This document shows positions 25,760 to 34,946 of a DNA stretch of 63,403 nucleotides, one piece after another (position 1 is the first letter of the stretch; every line of letters begins with the position of its first letter). Origin of the DNA: Myxococcales bacterium (GTDB lineage Bacteria > Myxococcota_A > Polyangia > Polyangiales > JAFGIB01); NCBI GenBank assembly GCA_029880325.1, contig JAOUOP010000049.1, positions 1 through 63,403 of the forward strand, given 5' to 3'. The notes beneath the pieces were generated by a model. That model was not told the DNA's origin. It saw only the letters and a program-made list of their open reading frames with translations, and ran no database searches. Both the position numbers and the translations under genes were made by a program.

Positions 25760-25930
25760 GATCCGCAGCGAGCGCGGATCGGGGGCGTTTGGGGCGATTT
25801 TGGGGTGCGCGTATTTTGCAGCGGCTGGGGGCTGGGATTCGAAGGCGACACTCCGGGTTGAACGCTTGATAGACCAGGGCCACCGGCGCCGCGGTCGTTC
25901 CCGCAGGCGTCGCCGTCCCGGGCGAATCGC

Positions 25931-26848
25931 TCATGGCATTGAGCTTGGTCGAGAACTTCGCGCCGTGCCAGTCGAGGCCGCCGGAGGTTCCTGGTGCCAA
26001 GCCAGCTCGGCCAGGCGGCTGCGTTCGAGTTCGGCGATGATCTGCGCGCCCAGCAGTGCGATGCTCGCCGCAACTTCGAGTGAAAGCAGCACCACGACGA
26101 CGCTGCCAATGGATCCGTAGATCGCGTTGACGGGTGAGACGCTCGCGAAATACCAGCGCAGAAGCCTGCGCGTGATTTCCCAGAGCCCAGCGGCGCAGAC
26201 AGCACCGAGCAATGCCGGTCCGGGTGCGACGCCGCCGACGGGCATGAAGCGGTAGGCGGCCGCCAGCGTAAGCGTGATGACGGCGAAGCCGCCGAGTTCC
26301 AGCAGCGACTGGGATGGCAGATCGGGAAGGCGCGCCAGGGCCAGGACCTCCAGCAGCAGGGCGCTGGTGACGGCGGCGACGAAGGCGAGTGCGATCAGGG
26401 TCGCGCGCCAGGCCGGACGCGGACCATGTTGCAGGTGGCGGTGGTCGAAGATGGCGTCGATGGCGGTCTGCAGCACGCGGAAGCCAGCGCTGCTAAAGAA
26501 GAGAAGGCCGGCCAGGGCCACGACGCCGTGGGCCTCGGGTTGTTCGAGTAGCTGGCGCAGCGCCGACTGTACGGAATCGACGCGCTGGGATACCACCAGC
26601 TGGCCGAGGGATTCGCTGACCGCGTCGACCATGGTGTCGACGTCGAGCCAAAACGCGGCGAGTATGGCGACCACGACCACCAGGGGTGTCGAGGAGAGCA
26701 GGGCGTTGTAGGCGAGCGCGGCGGCCATCAAGGGACCCTTGCGGAGCGAAAACTCCCGCAGCACGCGCGCCGCAAAGCGTAGGCTCCGCGCGGGCAGGGC
26801 CAGGGCGCCGGAAGCGACCGTGGTGCTCAAGCCATTTGTCCCCGTCAT
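25931..26848 (-). CDS. yihY: YihY/virulence factor BrkB family membrane protein
   Basis: A 305-residue polytopic inner-membrane protein of the UPF0761 family. Conserved features: MAAALAYNALLSSTPLVVVV near the start, FFSSAGFRVLQTAIDAIFD, five or six membrane segments, and INAIYGSIGSVVVVLLSLE near residue 245. The function is not established in the family. Its stop overlaps an ATG (25934) that may belong to the downstream SDR gene. Confidence 0.88.
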   Translation of the reverse strand: MTGTNGLSTTVASGALALPARSLRFAARVLREFSLRKGPLMAAALAYNALLSSTPLVVVVAILAAFWLDVDTMVDAVSESLGQLVVSQRVDSVQSALRQLLEQPEAHGVVALAGLLFFSSAGFRVLQTAIDAIFDHRHLQHGPRPAWRATLIALAFVAAVTSALLLEVLALARLPDLPSQSLLELGGFAVITLTLAAAYRFMPVGGVAPGPALLGAVCAAGLWEITRRLLRWYFASVSPVNAIYGSIGSVVVVLLSLEVAASIALLGAQIIAELERSRLAELAWHQEPPAASTGTARSSRPSSMP

Positions 26849-27688
26849 GGGAAGGCAGCATCGTCGTGGAGCGAGGCGATTTCAAGCGCGGTTGCAGTCG
26901 CTTGGGTTAGCATACCTGCGTGGGCACGGTCGCATGGCGCGCGCGGGTGGTCAGAGCGGCGAGGGGCGCCGCGTCTCTCGCCCGGGGTTATCGATACGTG
27001 GGCCAATGGCGCCAAAGGCGGGCTGAGGCGGACGACGGTCGCTCTGGCCTTGCCGCACCGCTGATGCGATTGAAGCGGGCGACCTTGCGGGGCCAGACGT
27101 GCATCCGCAACCTGGGAGACGCTTCGAGAGGGCAGCTCAGGGGTCATGGCGCAGGCACACGCTTGCGTGGAGAGGCCCATCGAGAGGCGCTACCAGCTCG
27201 GCCGCGCCGAGCGCACCGGCGGCTCCACGCGCCAGCTCGCCCCATAGCTCGCAGCCGCCAGCTTCGTCACAAAAGGCTCGCACGTTCGCGGTCTCCAGCT
27301 TTGGATGGCTGGTGACCAAGACGTCATTGTACCTGGTGCTGAGAGCGCTCCGACATCGAGCGCAGCCTCGCACGCGCGCTGGGGCCTGTGGGCTGAATTT
27401 CGGATCCGAGGCACGGGACGCTGGGCTGGCTTCCTCCGCTTCCACCGCAGCCGGGTCACGTTCTCGACCAAGACGACATCACGAAGACCGTCGCACGCGG
27501 TTTCGGCTTCCAGCGCACTCCGCGCCATTGACGCCAGGTCTCATCCCGCCCGAACGATCAGCCCCACCTGGCCTGCCGAAAATGTCCGGCATTCCTGACT
27601 GGTAGGTGGTTGACATGGGCACCTATGGGCTCTCCTGGGCGGCCTTTACCCACTTTCTCTGGCGCGGCTATCAGCTGAGCAAATCCAG
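26849..27688. other. Gene-free region at the left edge of the accessory island
   Basis: 840 bases with several short open frames on both strands, none with a ribosome site and a recognisable product. The most protein-like stretch is on the minus strand within 27137-27445 (around STRYNDVLVTSHPKLE), perhaps a gene fragment; I cannot assign it. Confidence 0.35.
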
Positions 27689-27761
27689 CTAGTCACCTGT
27701 GTCGGTAGTCTTGGGTAGGACTCGGCGAGTTTTGCCCAAGACTACCGACACAGGTGACTAG
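27689..27761. mobile_element. Palindromic MITE-like element, copy 1
   Basis: Perfect 27-bp inverted repeats (27689-27715 and 27735-27761) beginning CTAG-TCACCTGTGTCGG surround a 19-base centre. The outer CTAG is the probable 4-bp target duplication (see copy 2), leaving a 65-bp element, 27693-27757. It lies 27 bases past the end of the GGDEF gene and could also act as its terminator. Related copies are at 31326 and 44114. Confidence 0.85.
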
Positions 27762-27787
27762 GCCTGATTGCGTTCTTTTGGACCAAC

Positions 27788-29626
27788 CTAACGCGGATCT
27801 GCCACCTCCACCCGGTTCCGTCCGGCCTCCTTGCCCTGGTAGAGGGCGCGATCCGCAGCGGCTAGACAACTCTCGATGACTTCGACCTGGTTAGCCTCTG
27901 CAATGCCAAAGGTCATGGTGACGCGCAGTTCGATGTCTTCGAACCGGAACGTGCTGCTCTCCAGTGCACGCCGCAATTTTTCGGCCGCCACGCGCGCACC
28001 TTCCAGGCTGGTATCCGTGAGCAGCAGAATGAATTCCTCTCCACCCCAGCGCCCCAGCAGATCGTGGTGCCGGATATGTGCACCCAGCAACTGCGCAACC
28101 TGCTGCAGCACGTAATCGCCGCAGGCGTGGCCATACCGATCATTGAAGGATTTGAAATGATCGATATCCGCGATCGCCAGCACGCAGCCCGATGAAGTCC
28201 GGGTGGCGCGGCTGAATTCGTGTGCCACACGCTCGCTGAAGCCGCGGCGGTTCATCACACCGGTCAGCGGATCGGTGATGGATATCCGGTTGAGCGTCGC
28301 ATTGGCTTCGCTCAGTTCGCGTGTGCGCGCCTGCACCTCGATCTCCATTCTGGCGTACATGTTGGTGAACGTGTTCGCCAGCGACAACATCATGAAAATG
28401 ATGACGGCGAAGAAGCCGTAGGGCACGAGGTGCGGCGTGTCGATATGTAGTACATCGATGAGGATGTCGTTGATACAGGTGGCGCCAAAGATTACGGTGC
28501 CTACCCACAGCATTCTTGCCTCGGTGCTACCCTGCCAGGCTCTCCAGCTGACATAGGCGGGTCCTCCCACAAGCACCGGAAACGTCCAGCCTTGCCAGAA
28601 GGGCAGGGTCAGGAAATAGAAATGCAGACTCCAGGAAGCGAAAATCGAGAAAGACAGCACCAGGAACGAGCACTGATAGACCCGCAACCACGGCGGAATG
28701 CGAACGCGCAGAAACGAGGCAATCGTCTGAATCCACAGCGCCGGCTGTGCATAGACGATGCCGAACTCGAGTTTCTTCTGCATCAGGAACGACAGTCCGA
28801 CATCATGGACCCATTGACTCACCGTGAACATGTAGGCACCGATAGCGATCGGCAGCATGCCGAACCACAGATAGTCTTTGAGTTCGGGTTGCCGGTAGAA
28901 CAGGTACAGGTGAGATAGGCCAATAAAGAAATACAGGACGATCAGCACAATGGTGGCGACATCCCGATACAGCGCGCGCACCGCGAGATCGGTGTAGCGA
29001 CCGATCAGGAAATCGCCGCCGTAGGCGCCGCCTCGCCAGGTATTTCGTGCTGTTCCGCCGCCCCATACGCGCAGCGCGACGACCAGCGTTTTCTGCTCGC
29101 CGATCAGGGAACGCGGAATGCGCCAGGTCACCATTTTGTCGTTGAGGGCTTGCGGCTGCGGTGGCAGGCTTCCGACGCTGCCAAGGCGCTTCCCGTTCGC
29201 GTAAATCTCGTAGGCGCTGTGTACCACGCCGATAAAGACCGCCAGATCGCCCAGCGTGTCCGTATCCACATCCAGCTTTAGCCGAAGTCTGTACCACGCC
29301 ACACCGGCATAGCCGGCATAACCCTGCTCCACCCACGTTAGCGGCACCGTGATGTGGCGCCAGTCGCTGTCGTCAAACGCGGGCGAGGCCCACGCCGGAT
29401 CGTCACCCGTGCTGAAGCGCCACGGACCGGCCAGCGACAGCGGCCTGTCGAGTGAACCAGAGACAGGCACATCGCTCGCACAGACACCATTGGGAAACCA
29501 CAGCACGATTGCGAGCGCACAGACACGCAGCAACATTCGCGCTGCGCGCGCACAGCACGAGACCGATACTTTGCAACCGGGTCGACATACGCGCACTGCT
29601 ATCGCCATGGTACGTTGATAAACCAT
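27788..29626 (-). CDS. 7TM-sensor diguanylate cyclase (GGDEF)
   Basis: A 612-residue protein. After a signal-like segment (LLRVCALAIVLWFPNGVCA), residues ~50-195 resemble a galactose-binding-like extracellular sensor (LSLAGPWRFSTGDDP, AWYRLRLKLDV, YEIYANGKRLGSVG). About seven membrane helices follow (~210-415), and a C-terminal GGDEF domain (~440-605) with GRWGGEEF as active site. The inhibitory I-site RxxD is present five residues upstream (RHHD-LLGRW). It should make c-di-GMP in response to an external ligand. GC is lower than in neighbours (33 of 60 in 27901-27960), suggesting transfer. The start could also be 29608 or 29536. Confidence 0.88.
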   Translation of the reverse strand: MVYQRTMAIAVRVCRPGCKVSVSCCARAARMLLRVCALAIVLWFPNGVCASDVPVSGSLDRPLSLAGPWRFSTGDDPAWASPAFDDSDWRHITVPLTWVEQGYAGYAGVAWYRLRLKLDVDTDTLGDLAVFIGVVHSAYEIYANGKRLGSVGSLPPQPQALNDKMVTWRIPRSLIGEQKTLVVALRVWGGGTARNTWRGGAYGGDFLIGRYTDLAVRALYRDVATIVLIVLYFFIGLSHLYLFYRQPELKDYLWFGMLPIAIGAYMFTVSQWVHDVGLSFLMQKKLEFGIVYAQPALWIQTIASFLRVRIPPWLRVYQCSFLVLSFSIFASWSLHFYFLTLPFWQGWTFPVLVGGPAYVSWRAWQGSTEARMLWVGTVIFGATCINDILIDVLHIDTPHLVPYGFFAVIIFMMLSLANTFTNMYARMEIEVQARTRELSEANATLNRISITDPLTGVMNRRGFSERVAHEFSRATRTSSGCVLAIADIDHFKSFNDRYGHACGDYVLQQVAQLLGAHIRHHDLLGRWGGEEFILLLTDTSLEGARVAAEKLRRALESSTFRFEDIELRVTMTFGIAEANQVEVIESCLAAADRALYQGKEAGRNRVEVADPR

Positions 29627-29887
29627 GCTGGCAGCCTACAGGCTGATAGGTCAAACAAGGCTGCTGAACGGCGGTCGCCGGGGCAGCTGAGTGGTAGCTG
29701 GTCGGGGTGGTGGGGCCGGTCGCGGTAGGCAGGACGTTAGCCCGAGTTTACCGCGCCTGGCGAGGAAGTTCCCGAAATAATGAGAGAATTTGTCGTTTCG
29801 GAGTATGACCTACACGGCTGCGTATCGTGACAGGCGCAGCGCCTTGTAGAGGTCTTTTTGGGTCTGGCTCATCGCAGAGAGCGTGGT

Positions 29888-30070
29888 CTACAACGTTGGA
29901 GTCTGGCCGCGAGGTCCCGCTCCATAGACGCGTCCGACTTCACGGATCTTGCCCAGGTCGCCAAGGATGTCGGGGATGGAGCGGTCGATTCCGTGCTGGT
30001 GTAGTTCGCGGCGTAACAGGCTGCAGAGCATCAGTGCCAGCACGCAACAGAAGACATCGCGGGGAGATCC
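29888..30070 (-). pseudogene. C-terminal remnant of a DDE transposase (IS1634-like)
   Basis: About 60 residues on the minus strand (VFCCVLALMLCSLLRRELHQ, DRSIPDILGDLGKIREVGRVY) match the extreme C-terminus of IS1634-type DDE transposases as I know the family. The rest of the gene is missing, so this is a dead fragment. The surrounding 29627-30449 has no other recognisable gene. Confidence 0.65.
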
Positions 30071-30449
30071 CACCATGGGCGTCGGTAGAGAAGCGTAGGT
30101 CGCGGCGGCGCCTGGCTCCGCCGGCGAGGCCCATGCTGCAACCACAGCGCGTTCCGCACCCGGAAAACAGTCCCCAAACACGCACCCTCATCACACGTTT
30201 ACACCCCCGATCGGCATCTGGACGCACCAATGCGTGCCCGGGTTCGGACCAGGCACGCAAGTCACCGAAGCTGCACCCAATCTATCGCGGCGGGTGTCAA
30301 CGACACCGATGCAGCACGCGCACCTTCCACGTACCCGGCGGCCAGATGACGTCGCGATCACCGGCACGCCACAGGGCCATGCAACGGGCGTACTCGCTCG
30401 AGAACTGTAACTGCGTATTTCGCGCTTGCTCGGCAGCCCCGGGATCCCA

Positions 30450-30574
30450 GAATTCCGGCCCACCTTGCGCATACCTATGAGTGAAACCCAGGCTTCCGAC
30501 CCACCTTGTTCCTGCCTCTGAGTGAAACCGGTGAGCGCGGCGGCGAATTGGGCTCAAGGTGGGTCGGAAATTTT
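30450..30574. repeat. Cluster of short repeats shared with 2437-2474
   Basis: Two direct copies (30451-30487 and 30494-30528) of a repeat with TTCCGRCCCACCTTG, a variable spacer and TGAGTGAAAC. A third, inverted half-copy is at 30551-30574 (GGCTCAAGGTGGGTCGGAAA). The arrangement resembles a stranded transposon end. Confidence 0.6.
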
Positions 30575-31088
30575 AATTTACGCCTGGTTCCTAAGCCCGT
30601 TCAGTTCGCGAGTGACTAAAGGTTGCTGGCCGCGTGCTCGTTCCTATCGCCAAGCAAGCGGCGACGCATGAAGGATATCCGCGAGTTGAACGACCGGCGC
30701 CATCGGCGGGACACCCGCTGGTGGCGCCGGTCTGGCTTTGGCGTCAAGCTTGTCCGGTGTAGCTCCATATGCCAGCGAGGCTGCGCCTCATACCGACGAG
30801 GCGTGTGCGTTGCAGGTGAAATGAGAGGAACTGCCGCTGCCGCACCAAGTCGGCCGTGTCTTCGCCCGGCCTGCGTTCTGCGATGCGCCTGACCCGACGT
30901 CGCCGTGGTCACCTCGTAGCAGCTGGCAACCGATAGCCAGCCTCGTGGCTGAACACACAAGCAGGCAGAAGATGGGCCTCCGCGGCGAGCTGAAGTCTAT
31001 GCCTCATTGAACCCACGGGGGGTTGGTTGCCATCGAGGGGCAGCGTAACGCTTGAGCGTTCGCAAAAGCCGCACGCGGAGGCCCACCG
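30575..31088. other. Gene-free region with a 39-base hairpin
   Basis: No gene recognised. At 30693-30731 an imperfect inverted repeat (ACCGGCGCCA...TGGCGCCGGT) could form a hairpin of about 18 bp. It does not look like an attC site because the conserved ends are missing. Confidence 0.4.
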
Positions 31089-32217
31089 ATGACTATGCGA
31101 AAGACTGCCGCCGAAGTCCTTGCCGAGCACGTGATTCTGCAAGTCGAGTGCATCGACCGGATGTACCTGAACCTGTACGTGCCGAAGCTGCAATATCCCG
31201 CGGGCTCGGCCCACTTCTTCATCAGACACCGAGGGCAGCGCTTCGCTTCGTCAGCGCTGATGTACCCGATGTCGAAGAAGTTTGTGGCGTCGATTGAATC
31301 GTTCGCCCAGCGCGAGGCGATCGAGCTAGTCACCTGTGTCGGTAGTTCTGGGTAAAACTCGGCGAAGGCCGGCGAATTTTGCCCAGAGCTACCGACACAG
31401 GTGACTAGTCACCTTTTCGCCGGGGCAGCGTAAGGAGGACGTTGCCAAGGAGTACTTGGATGCGTTCGAGGGCGAGGAGGGGGTGCTCTTCATCGGCAAG
31501 GCCCAGGAGAAATCGATGACGATGCGTACCCCAGCGCCGATACAACGCGCAGACGGGAGCCCCGTATCCGCATCTATTCAAGAAGACCTCGACGGTGAAC
31601 CAGTACTACTTTTACGCGGTCGACAGGGACTTCGGACCATTCTTCATCAAGTTCAGCTCGTACTACAACGGCAAGTCGCTGAGCAACGGCCACGAGTACG
31701 CGAAAAAACAGCTCGAACGTCGCAACATTGGCTACGAGGCGCTCGACAATGGCGTATTGAGCTGCGACGACCCCGATGCCCTTCAGAGGATCTGCGACGG
31801 GCTGACCGCGAACAAGATCGACCGGCTGGCACGCAAGTGGTTCGGGCGGTTGCCGCACCCCTTTGCTGCTTCGGATCGAGTTGCAGGTTTCCGCTACGAC
31901 ATCTCGATGCTGCAGACGGAGTTCTCTCTCACGCAGGTGCTGGACCGACCGGTCAGCGGGTCACCCGACGTACCCCCGGACGTTTCCTCAGCCGTGTGAA
32001 CACCCACGGCGTCATTCCCTCGCTTCACTTCGACTACAAGCACAGCCGCATCGCTCAGAACCGGGAGACCCGAAAAGAAGTCACGACGAGCGGAGCAAGA
32101 CGGACTATCGAACCACTTGACGTCGCGAACAGACAGAAGACGGACGCCGTACGATCAATTGCACGGCCAATGGTGGCTTGCACCTTTGACCTTCCATTCC
32201 ATAGAAGGAACCATTAG
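31089..32217 (+). pseudogene. Broken conserved gene split by a MITE, a frameshift and a deletion
   Basis: Three frames read as one protein. Part 1, 31089-31328 (start MRKTAAEVLAEHVILQVECI, to FAQREAIEL). After removing 79 bases (element plus one CTAG) the frame continues as VTFSPGQRKEDVAKEYLDAF through GVLFIGKAQEK. A 1-base shift near 31525-31545 then leads to QTGAPYPHLFKKTSTVNQYY, FYAVDRDFGPFFIKF and LPHPFAASDRVAGFRYD up to LDRPVSG. A last shift, probably with ~30 codons lost, leads to TPGRFLSRVNTHGVIPSLHF to the stop at 32217. I do not know a named family; it looks like a widespread conserved protein of accessory DNA. Clearly non-functional here. Confidence 0.8.
31326..31408. mobile_element. 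Palindromic MITE-like element, copy 2, with CTAG duplication
   Basis: Inverted repeats of 32 bp with 2 mismatches (31326-31357 and 31377-31408), flanked by CTAG on both sides. Deleting the 75-bp insert 31330-31404 plus one CTAG restores an open reading frame across the join (E-L-V-T-F-S-P-G-Q-R-K). This shows the element entered at CTAG and duplicated those 4 bases. Confidence 0.88.
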
Positions 32218-32269
32218 GCCCCTCCCAGTTTCAGCCATATCGGCACCGCATGCCACGCTGCCTATACCG

Positions 32270-32760
32270 CTGAGGCGCCAAACCCCCACGAGCCCGCCGC
32301 CTTACAGCACGGCGGGCCAGCGGCGACGAGCCCCCCGAGCTTCGGGCCGTCATGCAGCATCTGCACAAGCGCGGCGACCTCAGCTCCGAGGACATCGAAA
32401 CGCTGCGCCGGCTCGGCGCCAGGCATCCCGACGACGCCCGCCCGCACCTGCTGCTGGCGGCCACCTACATGAAACGCGGCTGGCGCACCGACGCGCTCAA
32501 GCAATACCAAAACGCACTCGCAGCCGACACGCGTGCCAAGCAGGACGTGCACATGCTCGGCGATCTGATCGCCCTGGCGCAGGGGACCAAGCTCAGCGCC
32601 AAGGCCAGCGCCACGATCACCACAAGTACTACGGCGAGGAAGCGCTACCCGCGCTCGACGCAGCGCTCGAGAAGGCCGAAGCCGACAGCCAAGCCAAGCC
32701 AAGCCAAGCCAAGCCAAGGCCCGGCTCGAACGCCTGCGCGAGCGCCTAGCGTCAGCGGGA
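32270..32760 (+). pseudogene. Decayed TPR protein C-terminus
   Basis: A TPR-like C-terminal fragment in three frames: LHKRGDLSSEDIETLRRLGA, PHLLLAATYMKRGWRTDALK and QDVHMLGDLIALAQGTK in one; KYYGEEALPALDAALEKAEA after a shift near 32615; and ARLERLRERLASAG after the AAGCC repeat. It resembles the TPR tails found after Ser/Thr kinase domains in myxobacteria. No kinase domain or start is left. Confidence 0.7.
32691..32715. repeat. Pentanucleotide tandem repeat (AAGCC)5
   Basis: Five perfect AAGCC copies inside the decayed TPR gene. Removing one or four copies would restore the downstream frame; with four removed the joint reads D-S-Q-A-K-A-R-L-E-R, so expansion from one to five copies is the simplest account. 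Confidence 0.85.
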
Positions 32761-32813
32761 GACCCCCCGGCTCTGTCGGGGATACTTACCGAAAGACGGC
32801 TAAAGACGCCGCG

Positions 32814-33902
32814 TCAGTAGCTGCAGTAGTCGACCTGTCCGCAGGTCATGCCCTCGGGGCATTCGCTGCTGCTGCGACAGGCCAGGACGCAGGTGTCGGA
32901 CTGGGGACCGCACTCGGGCGTCGCGCTCGCACCGACGACGCCGGAGCAGTCGCTGTTGTTCGAGCATGACGTGGTGCAGTGACTGAGCGTGGTGTTGCAG
33001 ACCGCGCCGCCAGTGCAGTCGGCATCGCTTGTGCACTGCGGAAAGCCCGAGCCTTCGGGAAGACAAATGGCGTTCAGGCACAGCATGCCCGTGGGGCAGG
33101 TGGTGCCCTCGGGGCAGGAGAGAGCACACGCGTCAAAGCCCGCCACGTCGGCGCAGTAGGCAAGCGCAGTACCTCCGGGAGATGGCGCGCATTCCGAGTT
33201 GTCAGCGCAGGTGCTGGTGCAGATGCTGCCGACACCGATCTGGACGCACGCGCCCTCGATGCAGTCGGCGTCGCTCTTGCAGCCCGCATAGGCCTCACCG
33301 GTCGGAACAGGGGGCCCGGCATCGACGATGGCGCCCGGTCCGCCGATTGGATACTGGCAGCCGTAGACACCCGGCTGACCTTCGGCCGCCACGCACTCCA
33401 TGGTCGGCGGGCATTGTCCATCACCCACGCCAGTTCCTGCGCAGTCCAGGCGGCACATGCCAAGGGCCGTATCACAGGTGGTGGCAACGCCCTCGAGGGG
33501 AAGGCACTCCGTGTCGGTGGTGCAGAGCGCCGAACAAAAACCGAGGCCGCCCGGCAGGATGGAGCAGAGCTGGCCCGCGGCATCGCATTCCAGGTTCGAG
33601 GTGCAGGCGTCTCCGAGCTTCGGAGGCCAAGACGCACCGCCTGCATCCAGGGTGCCGGTGTCCGTGCCTGAAGCGGTGGTGTTGCCCCCATTGGAGCCGG
33701 CGGCGGTGCCCGCATCCGAGCCGGGGGCCGCACTGGCGGCGCCGCCGGTGCCAGCCTGCTGACCACCGGTCCCGGCAGTCATACCCGGGCCAAAGCCGCT
33801 AGGGGTGGCGCCCGAGCTGCCGGGCCCGGGAGTCCCTTCTCCACAACCCACCACAATCGCCGCCACCGCAGCCGCCAACAACACTACATCAGTCTTCATC
33901 AT
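32814..33902 (-). CDS. Cys-rich lipoprotein with repeated disulfide modules
   Basis: About 362 residues starting MMKTDVVLLAAAVAAIVVGC (lipobox VVGC). A GAGAGA ribosome site precedes the tandem ATGs. A Gly/Ser/Thr-rich linker (~20-95) leads to about three cysteine modules (~100-362) of the pattern C-x-S-D-A-D-C...C...C, with CPxGMxC motifs (for example CKSDADCIEGACVQ and CPTGMLC). It is probably a surface protein stabilised by disulfides. It is paralogous in module pattern to the protein at 56728. Confidence 0.8.
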   Translation of the reverse strand: MMKTDVVLLAAAVAAIVVGCGEGTPGPGSSGATPSGFGPGMTAGTGGQQAGTGGAASAAPGSDAGTAAGSNGGNTTASGTDTGTLDAGGASWPPKLGDACTSNLECDAAGQLCSILPGGLGFCSALCTTDTECLPLEGVATTCDTALGMCRLDCAGTGVGDGQCPPTMECVAAEGQPGVYGCQYPIGGPGAIVDAGPPVPTGEAYAGCKSDADCIEGACVQIGVGSICTSTCADNSECAPSPGGTALAYCADVAGFDACALSCPEGTTCPTGMLCLNAICLPEGSGFPQCTSDADCTGGAVCNTTLSHCTTSCSNNSDCSGVVGASATPECGPQSDTCVLACRSSSECPEGMTCGQVDYCSY

Positions 33903-34193
33903 GCGCACGTCTCTCACTCACCCGAATCCAGAACTTCGGCAACAAGTCACTAGCACAAGATTCGAACTCTGCGCCACCGCTCTAGGGCAGCGATGATGTC
34001 GCGTAACAGTCGGTTCGTGGGCAAGTGCGCAGCGCCGTACACAAGTGCGGTCCCACACACTCGAGCAGCTGCGCAAGCGAGCACTCACCTTCACCACCGT
34101 CTTGGTGTCAAGGGACGGGCAACCTGATCGTGCTCGGGACGTCGAAGTCGTCGGGGGCTTTTGCTATCGTCGCAGCATGATGGTGGTCCGATC

Positions 34194-34904
34194 ATGAAGG
34201 AATGCGAACTCGGGGGCTTGCGCGCGCGCGTGACCGGAGGCAGCGACCGCGAAGGTGGCGGCGATGGACCGGTGGTGGTGTTGCTGCATGGCTTCGGCGC
34301 GCCCGGTGACGACCTGGTTTCGCTGTGGCGGGTGCTGGATGTGCCCCGGGGCACGCGCTTCGTCTTTCCCGAGGCGCCGGTTGAGCTGGAAGAGTACGGC
34401 TATGGCGCCCGGGCCTGGTGGCGTCTGGACGTGGCGGCGCTCGAGCAGGCGGCGCGCAGCGGTCAGCGGCCCGACCGCTCGAACGAGGTGCCCGAGGGTC
34501 TGCTGTCGGCCCACGGGCGCGTGCTGAGCCTGCTCGATGCGGTCGAGGCCGAGTTTGGCGTGGGCGCCGAGCGCATCGTGCTGGGGGGCTTCTCCCAGGG
34601 CGCCATGCTCTCCTGTGACGTGGCCCTGCGCAGCGAACGCCCGTTGGCCGGAGTCGCATTGCTGTCTTCGACGTTGCTGGCCCGGGCCCAGTGGCAGGCC
34701 GGCCTGGCCGAGCGCACGGCACTGGCCTTTTTCCAGTCCCACGGCCGCCAGGATCCGCTACTGCCCTTCGCCGCCGCCGAGCGTCTGCGCGACATGTTGC
34801 GCGAGGCCGGCTGCGAGGTGAGCTGGGTGGAGTTCAACGGCGGCCACGAGATCCCGATGTCGGTGCTGCAGGGCCTGGGCGAGTTCTTGCACGCGCGCCT
34901 GTAA
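34194..34904 (+). CDS. Phospholipase/carboxylesterase family hydrolase
   Basis: A 236-residue alpha/beta hydrolase. The oxyanion region VVLLHGFGAPGDDL, nucleophile elbow GGFSQGAM (Ser), Asp in SHGRQDPLLPF and His in FNGGHEIP form a complete triad. The length fits the abhydrolase_2 family (acyl-protein thioesterase/carboxylesterase). There is no signal peptide, so it is cytoplasmic. It converges with the giant TPR gene, 42 bases apart. The start ATG at 34194 has only a weak ribosome site. Confidence 0.9.
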   Translation: MKECELGGLRARVTGGSDREGGGDGPVVVLLHGFGAPGDDLVSLWRVLDVPRGTRFVFPEAPVELEEYGYGARAWWRLDVAALEQAARSGQRPDRSNEVPEGLLSAHGRVLSLLDAVEAEFGVGAERIVLGGFSQGAMLSCDVALRSERPLAGVALLSSTLLARAQWQAGLAERTALAFFQSHGRQDPLLPFAAAERLRDMLREAGCEVSWVEFNGGHEIPMSVLQGLGEFLHARL

Positions 34905-34946
34905 CGGCCCGAACAAGCCGTCTTTCGGGTCGGCTTCGAGTCGCCG

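Noticed and set aside
24117..29626. PilZ and GGDEF genes as one signalling operon
   Set aside because: They are separated by an SDR, yihY, gene-free DNA and a MITE, and differ in GC; no shared transcript is plausible.
30693..30731. Hairpin considered as an integron attC site
   Set aside because: No conserved RYYYAAC/GTTRRRY ends and no integrase nearby.
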